From Halobellus ruber (lineage in GTDB: Archaea > Halobacteriota > Halobacteria > Halobacteriales > Haloferacaceae): 64,000 nucleotides of DNA. Both the position numbers and the translations under genes were made by a program. Positions 52,881-61,736 of the stretch are shown piece after piece. Numbering within the stretch: the stretch's first letter is position 1; the number at the start of each line of letters is the position of its first letter. A model generated the notes under the pieces. That model saw nothing but the letters and a program-made list of their open reading frames with translations. It was not told the DNA's origin and made no database searches. The stretch lies in assembly GCF_014212355.1 (NCBI RefSeq), contig NZ_JACKXD010000006.1:179509-243508 (forward strand). The letters run 5' to 3'.

Positions 52881-53389
52881 CGCTCGGACCCTCCGGCGTA
52901 GCCGCCGCCCGTGTAGTCGATGTCGAGGTCGGCCTCGGTGAAGTCGAAGAAGTCCTCGGGGTCCGGGAGGTCGACGTCGAGGACGTCGAGGCTCCGAACG
53001 TCGCCGTCCTGGTCGAACGCCCGCCAGTCGTCCGGTCCGTAGGGATGCCCCAGGATGATGTGGACCGTCCCGTTGCCGAAGGTGTCGAGGTCGGCGTCGC
53101 TGGGGCGGAGGACGCCGTTCGGGTGTGAGTGGATCGACCCCACGGTCCGGCGGTCGTTCGGGACCATATTGGAGTCGACGGTGGCGCTCATCGGGTTCGA
53201 GCGGGTGCCGGGGACGATCAGCACCTCGGTGATCACGGTCCCGGAGCGGTCGAGATCGAAGTTGCGGGCGGCCTCCCCGCGGAGAAAGCCCATATACTCG
53301 TCGGGGTGTGACTCCTGGGAGGCCTCCCGCGCGAAGTCGAGGGCGTCGGCGGCGATGCCGATGACCTCACTCGACCGGAAGAGTCGCAT
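52877..53389 (-). CDS. JAMM/MPN metalloprotease (desampylase candidate)
   Basis: 170 residues from the ATG at 53389; CGCTTAGAAGG about 27 nt upstream. The zinc-protease signature is complete: Glu31 (DEYMGFLRG), His87 and His89 (IHSHPNG), Ser97 and Asp100 (PSDAD). Archaeal JAMM proteins remove ubiquitin-like SAMP modifiers (HvJAMM1 in Haloferax); this may be the less-studied second paralogue that lies next to ribL, from memory. The C-terminal 40 residues are acidic with a Gly-rich end. Confidence 0.9.
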   Translation of the reverse strand: MRLFRSSEVIGIAADALDFAREASQESHPDEYMGFLRGEAARNFDLDRSGTVITEVLIVPGTRSNPMSATVDSNMVPNDRRTVGSIHSHPNGVLRPSDADLDTFGNGTVHIILGHPYGPDDWRAFDQDGDVRSLDVLDVDLPDPEDFFDFTEADLDIDYTGGGYAGGSER

Positions 53390-53491
53390 ATTCGACTCAC
53401 AGGTTCGTCGCCTTCTAAGCGTTCCGGTCGGCCGGATCGAGGCGGCCGGTATGCGGAACATATAATCTGTCCTCCTCAGTACGTCACACAA

Positions 53492-54034
53492 ATGCTCGGC
53501 GAAGCGATGGTCCGGCTCGGAGCGGCCCTGTCGCACGTTCTGCTCTATCAGATCTGTCCGCGGCGTGTGCTCGGTCCGCAGGCCGACTACTGGGACGTCC
53601 TCCGGTACCGATCGATCGGGGTCACCAGCCGCCTGCTCGGGTGGGCGGTACACACCGACCGGCCGATCCGCGACGAGGAGTTCGCCGGGGTGTTTCCCGC
53701 GCCTCCAGAGGAAGTCGAGCGAGTTCTCTGGAAACGGGGGTTTCACCGGAACCCCGTCGCCGCGGTGAAAACGCGGAAGGGAACGCCCGAGATCGGCTCG
53801 TGGGTCCGCCGCGCGGACTCGCGAGCGAGGCGGCAGTTACATGTGATGCTCTTCCGGCGGTCGGACGGCCGGCGTGGCGTGGACGTCTACGCCCACGAGG
53901 AGTTCTCCTGTCTGAACCCGGCCGTCGCCGTCCGGCACTACCGGGGGATCGACCAGCGGGCGGCAGTGGGCGTCAGGCGAGCGAGGGAGCTCCTCCCGCT
54001 CGTGCAACCGGGCGACGGGGGCGGCGTCGACTGA
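53492..54034 (+). CDS. Protein of unknown function
   Basis: 180 residues. AACATATAATC about 27 nt upstream is a good TATA box, divergent from the JAMM promoter. A hydrophobic N-terminal segment (MVRLGAALSHVLLYQI) may be membrane-associated. DRPIRDEEFAGVFPAPPEEVERVLWKRGFHRNPVAAVKTRKG looks like a helical domain, and RRQLHVMLFRRSDGRRGVDVYAHEEFSCLNPAVAVRHYRG a beta-rich one. It is more basic than its neighbours. I know no family. Confidence 0.72.
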   Translation: MLGEAMVRLGAALSHVLLYQICPRRVLGPQADYWDVLRYRSIGVTSRLLGWAVHTDRPIRDEEFAGVFPAPPEEVERVLWKRGFHRNPVAAVKTRKGTPEIGSWVRRADSRARRQLHVMLFRRSDGRRGVDVYAHEEFSCLNPAVAVRHYRGIDQRAAVGVRRARELLPLVQPGDGGGVD

Positions 54035-54045
54035 GGGAGCGTAGC

Positions 54046-54558
54046 ATGGCACTCGGTCTCCCGGCGGGGCTGTTCAACGTCCTCTTGGGCGCTCTGATCA
54101 CCATCGCGAGCACGCTGGTGGCGTGGGCCGGACTGCACTGGAACCAGCGGCGGGTCGACCGGGATCGGACGAGACGCGCCGTGGTACACGAGGTCAACCA
54201 CATCGCCGACAACGTCGCGGAGCTGATCGATCTCGAATCCGGTGCGGTGCTCGAACCCGAGGTCGACCGGATCGTGGTCACGCTCTCGCCCGATACTCTC
54301 GATGACGACCTCCGACAGGTCAACAAGCTCACGTCGCCGGAGGTGCGGCGGATCTACGAGTTCTACGAGCTGACCCGCGTGCTCCGGCGGAAGCTCGACG
54401 GACGGAGCGGCGACGAGGTCGGTGGGGAGGACGTGCGAGCGGTCGCCAACGAGATCGTCGAGAAGCGCGACGAGATCGACCGGATTATCAAGCGTAGCCG
54501 GCTCTCCCTGTTCACCGAGTGGTACAAGGAGCGTGACCGGCGACTCCGGAACCGGTGA
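54046..54558 (+). CDS. Membrane-anchored coiled-coil protein of unknown function
   Basis: 170 residues starting 11 nt after the previous stop. One N-terminal membrane helix (FNVLLGALITIASTLVAWAGLHW) is followed by a charged helical region (RRVDRDRTRRAVVHEVNHIADNVAEL, then VRRIYEFYELTRVLRRKLDG and ANEIVEKRDEIDRIIKRSRL) facing the cytoplasm. It probably forms an operon with the preceding unknown gene. No recognised domain. Confidence 0.75.
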   Translation: MALGLPAGLFNVLLGALITIASTLVAWAGLHWNQRRVDRDRTRRAVVHEVNHIADNVAELIDLESGAVLEPEVDRIVVTLSPDTLDDDLRQVNKLTSPEVRRIYEFYELTRVLRRKLDGRSGDEVGGEDVRAVANEIVEKRDEIDRIIKRSRLSLFTEWYKERDRRLRNR

Positions 54559-54635
54559 CGAACGTCGACCTGGGGGGGTCCGCCGCCCGGCCCCGATTGT
54601 AAAGTCTTAACCCCGGCGCTCCACAGTTTACGGGT

Positions 54636-56561
54636 ATGACACCCGATACCGCCGGGGATTCCGGCGGCGAGGCGGCTCCGGGTTCGGAGTCGGACTCGCG
54701 ACCTGTCGTCTACGATCTGGCACCGGACTGTACCGTCGAAGACGTCGACGTCGGCGCCAACTACCACGCCGTGGTCAACGGCGTCGTCGAGTACGGGATC
54801 TTCGTCGACATCTCCGACGAGGTCTCGGGGCTCGTCCACGAGTCGAACCTCGATCGGTCCTACGAGGTCGACGACCGGCTAACGGTCACCCTGACGGAGA
54901 TCAGGGAGAACGGCGACCTCGCGTTCGACGTGTTCAGCGCGTCGACCTACCGGACCGTCGTGGTCGATCACGAACCCGAGCTCACGCCGATCGAGGACCT
55001 GGACGTCGGCGACGAGGTCCACGTCGAAGGGCAGGTCGCCCAGATCAAACAGACCGGCGGGCCGACGGTCTTCCGCGTCGCCGACGAGACCGGGATCGTC
55101 TCCGCGACGGCGTTCCGCGAGGCCGGCGTCCGCGCGTTTCCCGCGATCGAACTCGACGACGTCGTCCGGATCGGCGGCAGCGTCGAGTCCCACGAGGGCA
55201 CACTCCAGATCGAGGTCGACTCGATGGCCCGCCTCGACGGCGACGACGCCGCTGAGACCCGCCAGCGGCTGGACGCCGCCATAGGAGAGCGGGCCGAGCC
55301 CGCGGCGGTCGAGCCGCTGGTCGAGTGGCCGGCGTTCGAGAAGCTCCGCGAGGACCTCCGGGACCTCGCCCGACTGCTCCGGCGGACCGTCCTCGAGGGG
55401 CGCCCGATCCGCGTTCGTCATCACGCCGACGGCGACGGGATGTGCGCGTCGGTGCCGGTCCAGCTGGCGCTCTCGAACTTCATCGAGTCGGTCCACGACG
55501 ACGACGAGGCCTCCCGCCACCTTATCAAGCGGCTCCCCTCGAAGGCGCCGTACTACGAGATGGAGGACGTCACCCGCGATCTGAACTTCGCCCTCGAGGG
55601 GCAGGCGCGACACGGCCAGCGGCTCCCCTTCCTCCTGATGCTCGACAACGGGTCGACCGAGGAGGACGTCCCCGCCTACGAGAACCTCACCTATTACGAT
55701 ATGCCGATCGCGGTCGTCGACCACCACCACCCCGACCCGGAAGCGGTCGAGGACCTGCTTGCGGCCCACGTCAACCCCTACCTCTACGACGAGGACTACC
55801 GGATCACCACCGGGATGATGTGCGTCGAACTCGCGCGGATGATCGACCCCGGCGTGACCGACGACCTCCGGCACGTGCCCGCGGTCGCCGGGCTCGCGGA
55901 CCGCTCGAAGGCCGAGGTGATGGAGGAGTTCATCGCGCTTGCCGAATCCGAGGGGTACGACCGCGCCCGCCTCCTCGACGTCGGCGAGGCCTTGGACTAC
56001 GCCGCCCACTGGCTCCGTTACAATGACGGCCAGTCGCTGGTCAACGACGTGCTGAACGTCGGCTGCGACGACGAGGACCGCCACCACGAACTCGTGGACT
56101 TCCTCGCCACCCGCGCCGAGCGCGACGTGGAGCGACAGATGGACGCCGCGGCGTCGCATCTCGACCACGAACGGCTCGATTCCGGGGCGCACCTCTACAC
56201 CGTCGACCTCGACGAGTGGGCCCACCGCTTCACCTACCCCGCGCCGGGGAAGACCACCGGAAAGCTCCACGACCGGCAGGTCAAAGAGCACGGCGAGCCC
56301 GTGATTACCATCGGCTACGGCCCCGACTTCGCGGTACTTCGCTCCGACGGCGTCCGGCTCGACATCCCACGGATGGTCTCGGAACTCAACGAGGAGATCG
56401 TCGGCGGCGGCGTCTCCGGCGGCGGCCACCTCGTGGTCGGGTCGATCAAGTTCGTGAAGGGGATGCGCGAGGACGTGATCGACAGCCTGATCGAGAAGAT
56501 GGCCGACGCCGAGCTCGACGCGGAACTCACCTCGCAGGCGGCCGTCGATACCGAGCTGTAG
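54636..56561 (+). CDS. DHH/RecJ-like phosphoesterase with S1 and OB domains
   Basis: 641 residues. N-terminal S1 domain (about 40-100, ANYHAVVNGVVEYGIFVDISDEVSGLVHESNL), OB-fold (about 125-200, GDEVHVEGQVAQIKQTGGPTVFRVADETGIVSATAF), then the DHH core: IRVRHHADGDGMCAS (motif I), FLLMLDNGS, IAVVDHHHPDP (DHH motif) and MMCVELARM; the DHHA1-like end has GGGVSGGGHLVVGSIKFVKGM. Archaeal RecJ-like enzymes act with the CMG helicase or trim RNA/DNA 5' ends. The S1 domain suggests a nucleic-acid substrate, possibly RNA. Confidence 0.93.
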   Translation: MTPDTAGDSGGEAAPGSESDSRPVVYDLAPDCTVEDVDVGANYHAVVNGVVEYGIFVDISDEVSGLVHESNLDRSYEVDDRLTVTLTEIRENGDLAFDVFSASTYRTVVVDHEPELTPIEDLDVGDEVHVEGQVAQIKQTGGPTVFRVADETGIVSATAFREAGVRAFPAIELDDVVRIGGSVESHEGTLQIEVDSMARLDGDDAAETRQRLDAAIGERAEPAAVEPLVEWPAFEKLREDLRDLARLLRRTVLEGRPIRVRHHADGDGMCASVPVQLALSNFIESVHDDDEASRHLIKRLPSKAPYYEMEDVTRDLNFALEGQARHGQRLPFLLMLDNGSTEEDVPAYENLTYYDMPIAVVDHHHPDPEAVEDLLAAHVNPYLYDEDYRITTGMMCVELARMIDPGVTDDLRHVPAVAGLADRSKAEVMEEFIALAESEGYDRARLLDVGEALDYAAHWLRYNDGQSLVNDVLNVGCDDEDRHHELVDFLATRAERDVERQMDAAASHLDHERLDSGAHLYTVDLDEWAHRFTYPAPGKTTGKLHDRQVKEHGEPVITIGYGPDFAVLRSDGVRLDIPRMVSELNEEIVGGGVSGGGHLVVGSIKFVKGMREDVIDSLIEKMADAELDAELTSQAAVDTEL

Positions 56562-56568
56562 CGGCCCG

Positions 56569-58212
56569 CTACTCGGTTTCGAGCCCGATGTCGAACTCGA
56601 CCGTCTGCCGGAGCACGAACCCCGCCAGCACGACCGCCGCGAGCCCGCCCGCAGCGAGGGTCGCGTGGACCCGCCAGTCGGCGACGGCGCCGGCCCCGCC
56701 GCCGGCTGCGGCCGCCCAGTCGGCCTCGAAGGTCCGGCCGTAGTACGACGCCGGCTCGTCGCCGTAGAGCGCGACGACGACCTCCCGGTTCTCCCTTGCC
56801 GAGTGGCGGTTCCAGTTGAGGCTCCCCAGAAGCACGGTCCGCCCGTCGATCACGGCGCCCTTCGCGTGGACCTTCTCGAAGCGTCCCGAGGGTCGGGCGA
56901 TCCGGGCTTCGATCGGGAGGCCGCGGTCGCGGAGCTGTTCGACGCGGTCGACCAGCGCGCGGTTCGATTCCCTGTCGTACCACGCATTCGAGAGGAGGAT
57001 CCGAACCTCGACGCCACGTTCGGCGGCGGCCACGAGCGACTCGAAGTACGGTCCCGAGGGGTCGAGTCGGGGCGAGATCACGTCGACGCTGTCGTTTGCG
57101 GCCGCGATCGCCCGCCGCATCCCGCCGCCGGCATTGCCGGGAGCAGTCAACACCCGGACCCGCTCGACGTCGACGGACGACGGCTCGAACGCGGCGTCGT
57201 ACGACCCCGAGGCGGGGTCGGCCTCGACGAACGTCGCGTTCTGCCGCCGGTCGCGCCACCGGATCGCGTCGGGTCCCTCGGCGTCGTGTTCGAACACCGA
57301 TGCGAGTGCGTCGGCGGTCCGCGAGGAGTCGATCCGGACGCCCCACCCGCGGCTGCTCCGGCCGCCAGTGCCCGCGGGCTTCCAGTTCTCGGTCAGGACC
57401 AGGGCCTCGCCGTCGGCGACCGCGTACTTCGGGTGGTGGTACGAAAAGCGGGCGTGGGGGCCGTCGAGCAGGCGGACGTCGACGCCGCCCGCCGCGAGCC
57501 GGTCGAGCTGCTCGCGCTGCCGCGTCGTCATCCCGCCGATCGGGCCGCCGTCGAGCAGCACCCGGACCCGAACGCCCCGGTCGACGGCGGAAAGCAGTGC
57601 ATCGGCGACTCGGGCCGAGGCGAAGGTGTAGCCCGCAAGCAGGATCCGGCGGTCCGCGCCCCGGAGGGTCTCCAGTGGGACCCCCGGCGCGTCGGGGAGC
57701 ACGAACGCGGTGGCGGTTGCGGATCCGGTCGCGACGGGCTCCCGCGGGGTGAGGCCGCGGGGGGTCCAGCGGCCGGTGGTCGCGTTGAGCCGTTCACCCT
57801 CCTCTGTTGTCTCGTACGCAACCCGGTCGACGGCGGTCCCGTTCCTGCGGAGCACCAACTGCTCGCCGCCGTTGCCGAGCCAGAGGTCGGCCGCAGCCAC
57901 CGGCACGTCGACGAGGTTCCGGGTCGCGTTCGGGGTCGCCGAGAGCGCGACGGGGCCGTCGGGCGGGACCGACACCCGCGTTTCGCCGTCCGACAGCGAC
58001 AGGTTCGACCCGTCCGCGGGGTCGACGACGACGTACTCGCCGGTGTCACCGTCTGCGACGGGGTCCGGGAAGACGGCGACGACGTGCGGCCCGTGGTGTG
58101 GGGTTGCGGCCGCGCCGGTATCCGCTCTGTCGCCCGCGACCGGCGGCACCGAAGCGAGCGACGCGCACACGACGAGCGCAACACACGCAAACCGGAGCAC
58201 GTAGCGTGCCAC
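56569..58212 (-). CDS. Secreted, membrane-anchored phospholipase D-like protein
   Basis: About 547 residues from a GTG at 58212; an ATG at 58299 in frame would add 29 residues before the signal peptide. The signal is VLRFACVALVVCASLASVPPVAG. A lamin-tail-like beta domain (about 45-140) precedes two PLD modules with HxKxxxxD motifs: HHPKYAVADGEALVLTENW and HAKGAVIDGRTVLLGSLNW. A C-terminal helix (LAAGGLAAVVLAGFVLRQTV) anchors it. The active site faces outside. Substrate (lipid, DNA or other phosphodiester) unknown. Confidence 0.88.
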   Translation of the reverse strand: MARYVLRFACVALVVCASLASVPPVAGDRADTGAAATPHHGPHVVAVFPDPVADGDTGEYVVVDPADGSNLSLSDGETRVSVPPDGPVALSATPNATRNLVDVPVAAADLWLGNGGEQLVLRRNGTAVDRVAYETTEEGERLNATTGRWTPRGLTPREPVATGSATATAFVLPDAPGVPLETLRGADRRILLAGYTFASARVADALLSAVDRGVRVRVLLDGGPIGGMTTRQREQLDRLAAGGVDVRLLDGPHARFSYHHPKYAVADGEALVLTENWKPAGTGGRSSRGWGVRIDSSRTADALASVFEHDAEGPDAIRWRDRRQNATFVEADPASGSYDAAFEPSSVDVERVRVLTAPGNAGGGMRRAIAAANDSVDVISPRLDPSGPYFESLVAAAERGVEVRILLSNAWYDRESNRALVDRVEQLRDRGLPIEARIARPSGRFEKVHAKGAVIDGRTVLLGSLNWNRHSARENREVVVALYGDEPASYYGRTFEADWAAAAGGGAGAVADWRVHATLAAGGLAAVVLAGFVLRQTVEFDIGLETE

Positions 58213-58341
58213 GGACTCGACGGCTCGCGCGTCTCCATCGGCGACTCCCCGGAACACGGGGCGTTTGGCCGCCCGATCGCATTTGAACCTCCGGGGCAAG
58301 CGGGCCGGGAGCAGGCGAGCGGCAGCCCGGCGTTACCGACC

Positions 58342-59664
58342 CTACGCGGCCGGGGCTTCGGCGTCGGCGTCGCCGTCTTCGAGCGCCTCGGCGGCGAGTT
58401 CGGCCTCGTGTTGGACGAGATACGAGCGTTCGTCTGTGTACGCCGCGGCGGCTTCCAGCGCGGCCTCGGTTCCGATCTGTCGGAGTGCCCACGCCGCGGC
58501 GGCGCGGACGGTCTCGACGTCGTCGGATTCGAGGGTTCCCGCAAGCGGGTCGATCGCGCGGGTGTCGCCGATCAGCCCGAGCGCGCGGGCGGCGTACGGC
58601 CGGACGTTGTCGTTGTCCATCTCGAGTTTGTTCGCGAGCGCCTGCGTGGCCTCCGGGGAGCCGATCTCGCCGAGCGCGCGGAACGTCACCTTCTGGAGCC
58701 CGGGGTCGGAGTCGGCGTCGACGTACTCGATCAGGGTCTCGACGGCGTCATCCGCGCCCGATCCCATCCGACCCAGCGCCTCGATCGCCTTCTTGTTCCG
58801 GCGCTGGGCGAGTTGGTGCATCTCGTCGAAGGCGTCGGGGTTCGCCATCCGGATCAGCGCGTCCATACAGTGACCCTGCATGAACTCCGACTGGAGCTTC
58901 TCCTTTGCGAGCAGGATCATATCGACGCGGCCACGGCTCTCCCACTCCTTCAGGGCCGACAGCTCCGGCGGGAAGTCCTTGTAGTGGCCGAGCACGTCGT
59001 AGAACCCCTCGGCCATCAGCTGCTCGTTGACTTCGAGGTCGTCCCACTCCTGGGCGTCCTCCAGACCCGACTCGAGCCCGTCGGTCGCGCCGAGCAACGC
59101 GGCGATCGTCTTCGCGTTGTCGTCGGGATCCAAGTCCGCGTCCTCGACTGCGGCGACGGCGTCGTCGAGCGTGGCGGCGAGCGCCTCCGTGTCCGCCGGG
59201 TCGTCGGCGTCCTCCCCCCCGCCCACGTCGGTTCCGAGCACCTCGTCGACCTCGTCGGTGAAGGCCGTGACGGCGTCGGCGACCTCGTGGCGGCCCTGTT
59301 CGGTCCACCGCGTCCCGGCGATCGTCCCGCTCGCGGATTCGATGGCATCGGTCACGTCCGCCGCGTACGGGCCGCGCTTGGCTTCGAGGTCGTCCCGGAG
59401 GTCGGAGACGCGTGATTCGAGCGTCTCCCGGGGATCCTCGTCCTCGTCGTCGGGGACGGGGAGGTCGGCACCCTCGAGAGCCGTCGCGACCTCGTCGAGG
59501 GCGGCTTCCACGCCGTCCAACTCCGCTTCCGTCTCCGCGTCCCCGAGGTCGGCCTCGACCCCGTCGAGACGGTCGTTAAGGGTATCGGGCGTCGCGTCTG
59601 TCGGCTCGTCGGACCCCGCCGTCCCGTCGGATTCGGCGGCGCTCTCGTCGTCCCCGTCGCTCAT
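58342..59664 (-). CDS. HEAT-repeat protein with acidic coiled N-terminal half
   Basis: 440 residues from the ATG at 59664. The first 210 residues are acidic helices (TLNDRLDGVEADLGDAETEAELDGVEAALDEVATALEG; LESRVSDLRDDLEAKRG). The second half contains several HEAT/PBS-lyase-type repeats (AIEALGRMGSGADDAVETLIEYVDADSDPGLQKVTFRALGEIGSPEATQALANKL, then VRPYAARALGLIGDTRAIDPLAGTL and VRAAAAWALRQIGTEAAL). It is a scaffold-type protein. No enzymatic motif. Confidence 0.88.
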   Translation of the reverse strand: MSDGDDESAAESDGTAGSDEPTDATPDTLNDRLDGVEADLGDAETEAELDGVEAALDEVATALEGADLPVPDDEDEDPRETLESRVSDLRDDLEAKRGPYAADVTDAIESASGTIAGTRWTEQGRHEVADAVTAFTDEVDEVLGTDVGGGEDADDPADTEALAATLDDAVAAVEDADLDPDDNAKTIAALLGATDGLESGLEDAQEWDDLEVNEQLMAEGFYDVLGHYKDFPPELSALKEWESRGRVDMILLAKEKLQSEFMQGHCMDALIRMANPDAFDEMHQLAQRRNKKAIEALGRMGSGADDAVETLIEYVDADSDPGLQKVTFRALGEIGSPEATQALANKLEMDNDNVRPYAARALGLIGDTRAIDPLAGTLESDDVETVRAAAAWALRQIGTEAALEAAAAYTDERSYLVQHEAELAAEALEDGDADAEAPAA

Positions 59665-59760
59665 ACCCCGAAGTCCGTCCCTACCCGAAAAGAGCGTTTC
59701 CCTTCGGCTCTCCGCGTCCGAACGGGGGAAGTTTGCCCCGGTGACTCCACCGCGGGAACG

Positions 59761-60525
59761 ATGACGGGTCAACCGGACGACCGCAACGACTGGGACTCCG
59801 CGGCGCACGACGGCTCCCACTCGTTCGTCTACGAGTACGGCACGGATGTGGTCGACCTGCTCAACCCCCAGCCCGACGAACGGATCCTGGATCTCGGCTG
59901 TGGCACCGGCCCCCCGACCGCCCGGATCGCCGACGCGGTCGGGGTCGACCGACCCGCGGAGATGATCGAGACCGCGCGGGAGACCTACCCTGATCGGGAG
60001 TTCCGGCAGGGCAGCGCCCGCGACTTCGCGGTCGAGGAGCCGTTCGACGCGGTGTTCTCGAACGCGGTGCTCCACCGGATCGACGACCGGGCGGCGGTGC
60101 TTCGGTGGGTCGCGGACGCACTCCGGCCTGGCGGTGGGTTCGTCGCGGAACTCGGCGGGACCGCCACCGTTTGACGCCGTCGGCGCCGAACTCGCCCGTC
60201 GCGGGTACGAGCCCCCCGAGGATCCCCGGTACTTTCCCACGGTCGGCGAACACGCGACGGCGCTGGAAGTCGCGTGCTTCGAGGTCCGCTCCGCCACCCT
60301 CTTCGACCGGCCGACCGAACTCGACGACGGCGAGGCGGGATGGCGGACTGGCTCGGGATGTTCGCCGACCGGCTGCTCGGAGCGGTCCACGAGAACCGCC
60401 GGTCGGACGTGATCGCGGGAGTCGAGGAACGACTCCGCGACGACCCCGAGAACGGAACCCGGGCGGCGGACTACCGGCGGCTTCGGTTCGTTGCGGTGTG
60501 GCATCCCGACCAGCGGTCCGGATAG
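59761..60525 (+). pseudogene. SAM-dependent methyltransferase with two compensating frameshifts
   Basis: The frame at 59761-60174 encodes MTGQPDDRNDWDSAAHDGSHSFVYEYG, ERILDLGCGTGPPTARIADAVGVD (SAM-binding motif I) and DAVFSNAVLHRIDDRAAVLRWVADALRPGGGFVAELGG, then stops. The next protein segment (FDAVGAELARRGYEPPEDPRYFPTVGEHATALEV...RPTELDDGEAG) is in the second frame, and the end (MADWLGMFADRLLGAVHENRRSDVIAGVEERLRDDPENG) is back in the first. Put together they give one normal methyltransferase of about 255 residues. Shifts fall near 60165-60175 and 60340-60345. Confidence 0.82.
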
Positions 60526-60541
60526 CCGCCCGGGGGCCGTC

Positions 60542-61345
60542 TCAGACCGTCTCCGGGTACGCCGCCGCGAGGCCGTCGAGCGCCTCGTGGCCCTCGCTGG
60601 TGTGTGGCGCGGTCAGCGGCGAGACCGACACCCGGCCCTCGACGACCGCGCGCCGGTCGGTCCCCTCGGGGTCCTCGATATCGCCGGTGCGCATCCGCTC
60701 CCAGATCCCGTCTTCGAGGATGATCCGTCCGTTCCCGTCGTGTTCGGCGGTCATATCGTACAGCGTCGACGGGCGGGTGATCTCGATCGGCGCGGGCGGG
60801 TCGCCGGCGTCGGCCAGCGGGGCGTTGATGTTCAGGTAGCCGGTTCGCTCGAAGACGCCCGCATCCAGCGCGTGCCGCAGGAGATACGACGTCGCACGGG
60901 TTGCGTTCCGGAAGTCCGATGACTCCGTGGCCTGCTCCTGCCAGGGGACGTCGCCGCCGCCGGGCACGTACAGCGAGGTCGCGATCGCGGGGACGCCGAA
61001 GAACGCCGACTCGACGGCGGCGCTGACAGTCCCCGACCGGCCGAGGACGTAGGCGCCGAGGTTCGCTCCCTTGTTGCAGCCGGCGACGACCGCGTCAACC
61101 TCCGGACAGAGCACCTCTAAGCCGGCGACAACGCAGTCCGCGGGCGTCCCCGCGATCGCGTACCCGAGTTCGTGTTCGCGGACCGCGGCGTCGGTCGACA
61201 GCTGTCGTCCTACGGCACTTTGGTCGTCGACCGGTGCGACCGCGGTCACGTCGGCCCACTCGGCGAGTGCATCGTACAGCGCTCGGAACCCGACGGCGTC
61301 GATCCCGTCGTCGTTGGTGAGGAGGACGGAAAGGGAGTCGGTCAT
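60542..61345 (-). CDS. surE: 5'/3'-nucleotidase SurE
   Basis: 267 residues from the ATG at 61345. Metal-binding TNDDG (Asp12, Asp13), AVAPVDDQSAVG (Ser for metal), GTPADCVVAGL, GCNKGANLGAYVLGRSGTVSAAVESAFFGVPAIATSL (Asn and the SGTV turn) and YLNINAP are all present. SurE dephosphorylates nucleoside monophosphates. GGAAAAGCTAC about 27 nt upstream is the likely promoter element. It converges with the broken methyltransferase gene. Confidence 0.95.
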   Translation of the reverse strand: MTDSLSVLLTNDDGIDAVGFRALYDALAEWADVTAVAPVDDQSAVGRQLSTDAAVREHELGYAIAGTPADCVVAGLEVLCPEVDAVVAGCNKGANLGAYVLGRSGTVSAAVESAFFGVPAIATSLYVPGGGDVPWQEQATESSDFRNATRATSYLLRHALDAGVFERTGYLNINAPLADAGDPPAPIEITRPSTLYDMTAEHDGNGRIILEDGIWERMRTGDIEDPEGTDRRAVVEGRVSVSPLTAPHTSEGHEALDGLAAAYPETV

Positions 61346-61736
61346 ACAGCCTCCAGTCGCGGCGGGTGGAAGTAGCTTTTCCACCGAGCTTTTGCTGCGC
61401 TCCCTTCGGTCGCTGGCAAAAGCTCGGCCAAAAGCGCGGCGTCGGCCCCTTCGGGGCCTCCTTGGCCCGCTCGCTCCCTGCGGTCGCTCGCGGTACAGTC
61501 AGGGCGTAATAGAAGAGTTCCCACGGTGTTTATTTCACGTTCTCACGGCTGATTAAGCCGTAAGACCCTGTATGCGAATGTACCGCTGATATTTTATCGG
61601 ATTGTATTGATGTGCATAGCGGCGTGCTGAATACAACGCGCGACTCGGTAACCCATTTTGATAGATCCCGGTACGTTACACGAGGGATATATCGAACCCA
61701 GAAACCGATACAGCCATACGAACGAGGGCAGGCCAG
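61346..61736. other. Gene-free stretch with hairpins, start of the AT-rich tail
   Basis: 391 nt without a supported gene. It holds the large hairpin at 61384-61427, a small perfect hairpin GGCCCC-TTC-GGGGCC at 61444-61458, and from about 61500 on a clear drop in GC. The segment GCTGAATACAACGCGCGACTC (61627-61647) resembles another segment at about 62604-62625. Confidence 0.5.
61384..61427. repeat. Perfect 12-bp inverted repeat (hairpin)
   Basis: Arms CCGAGCTTTTGC (61384-61395) and GCAAAAGCTCGG (61416-61427) enclose a 20-nt loop. The structure sits just upstream of the surE promoter. It looks like the hairpin ends of haloarchaeal insertion elements or MITEs, but no transposase lies beside it. 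Confidence 0.75.

Noticed and set aside
54879..56429. 516-codon minus-strand frame opposite the DHH/RecJ-like gene
   Set aside because: Low-complexity Val/Asp/Gly shadow of a gene with full DHH motifs.
56665..59415. 916-codon plus-strand frame across the PLD-like and HEAT-repeat genes
   Set aside because: It spans two well-supported minus-strand genes and their intergenic gap, with biased composition and no domain.
61384..61458. Hairpins read as a transcription terminator for surE or the next gene
   Set aside because: surE starts, not ends, on this side, and no poly-T run follows the stems on the strand that would need it.
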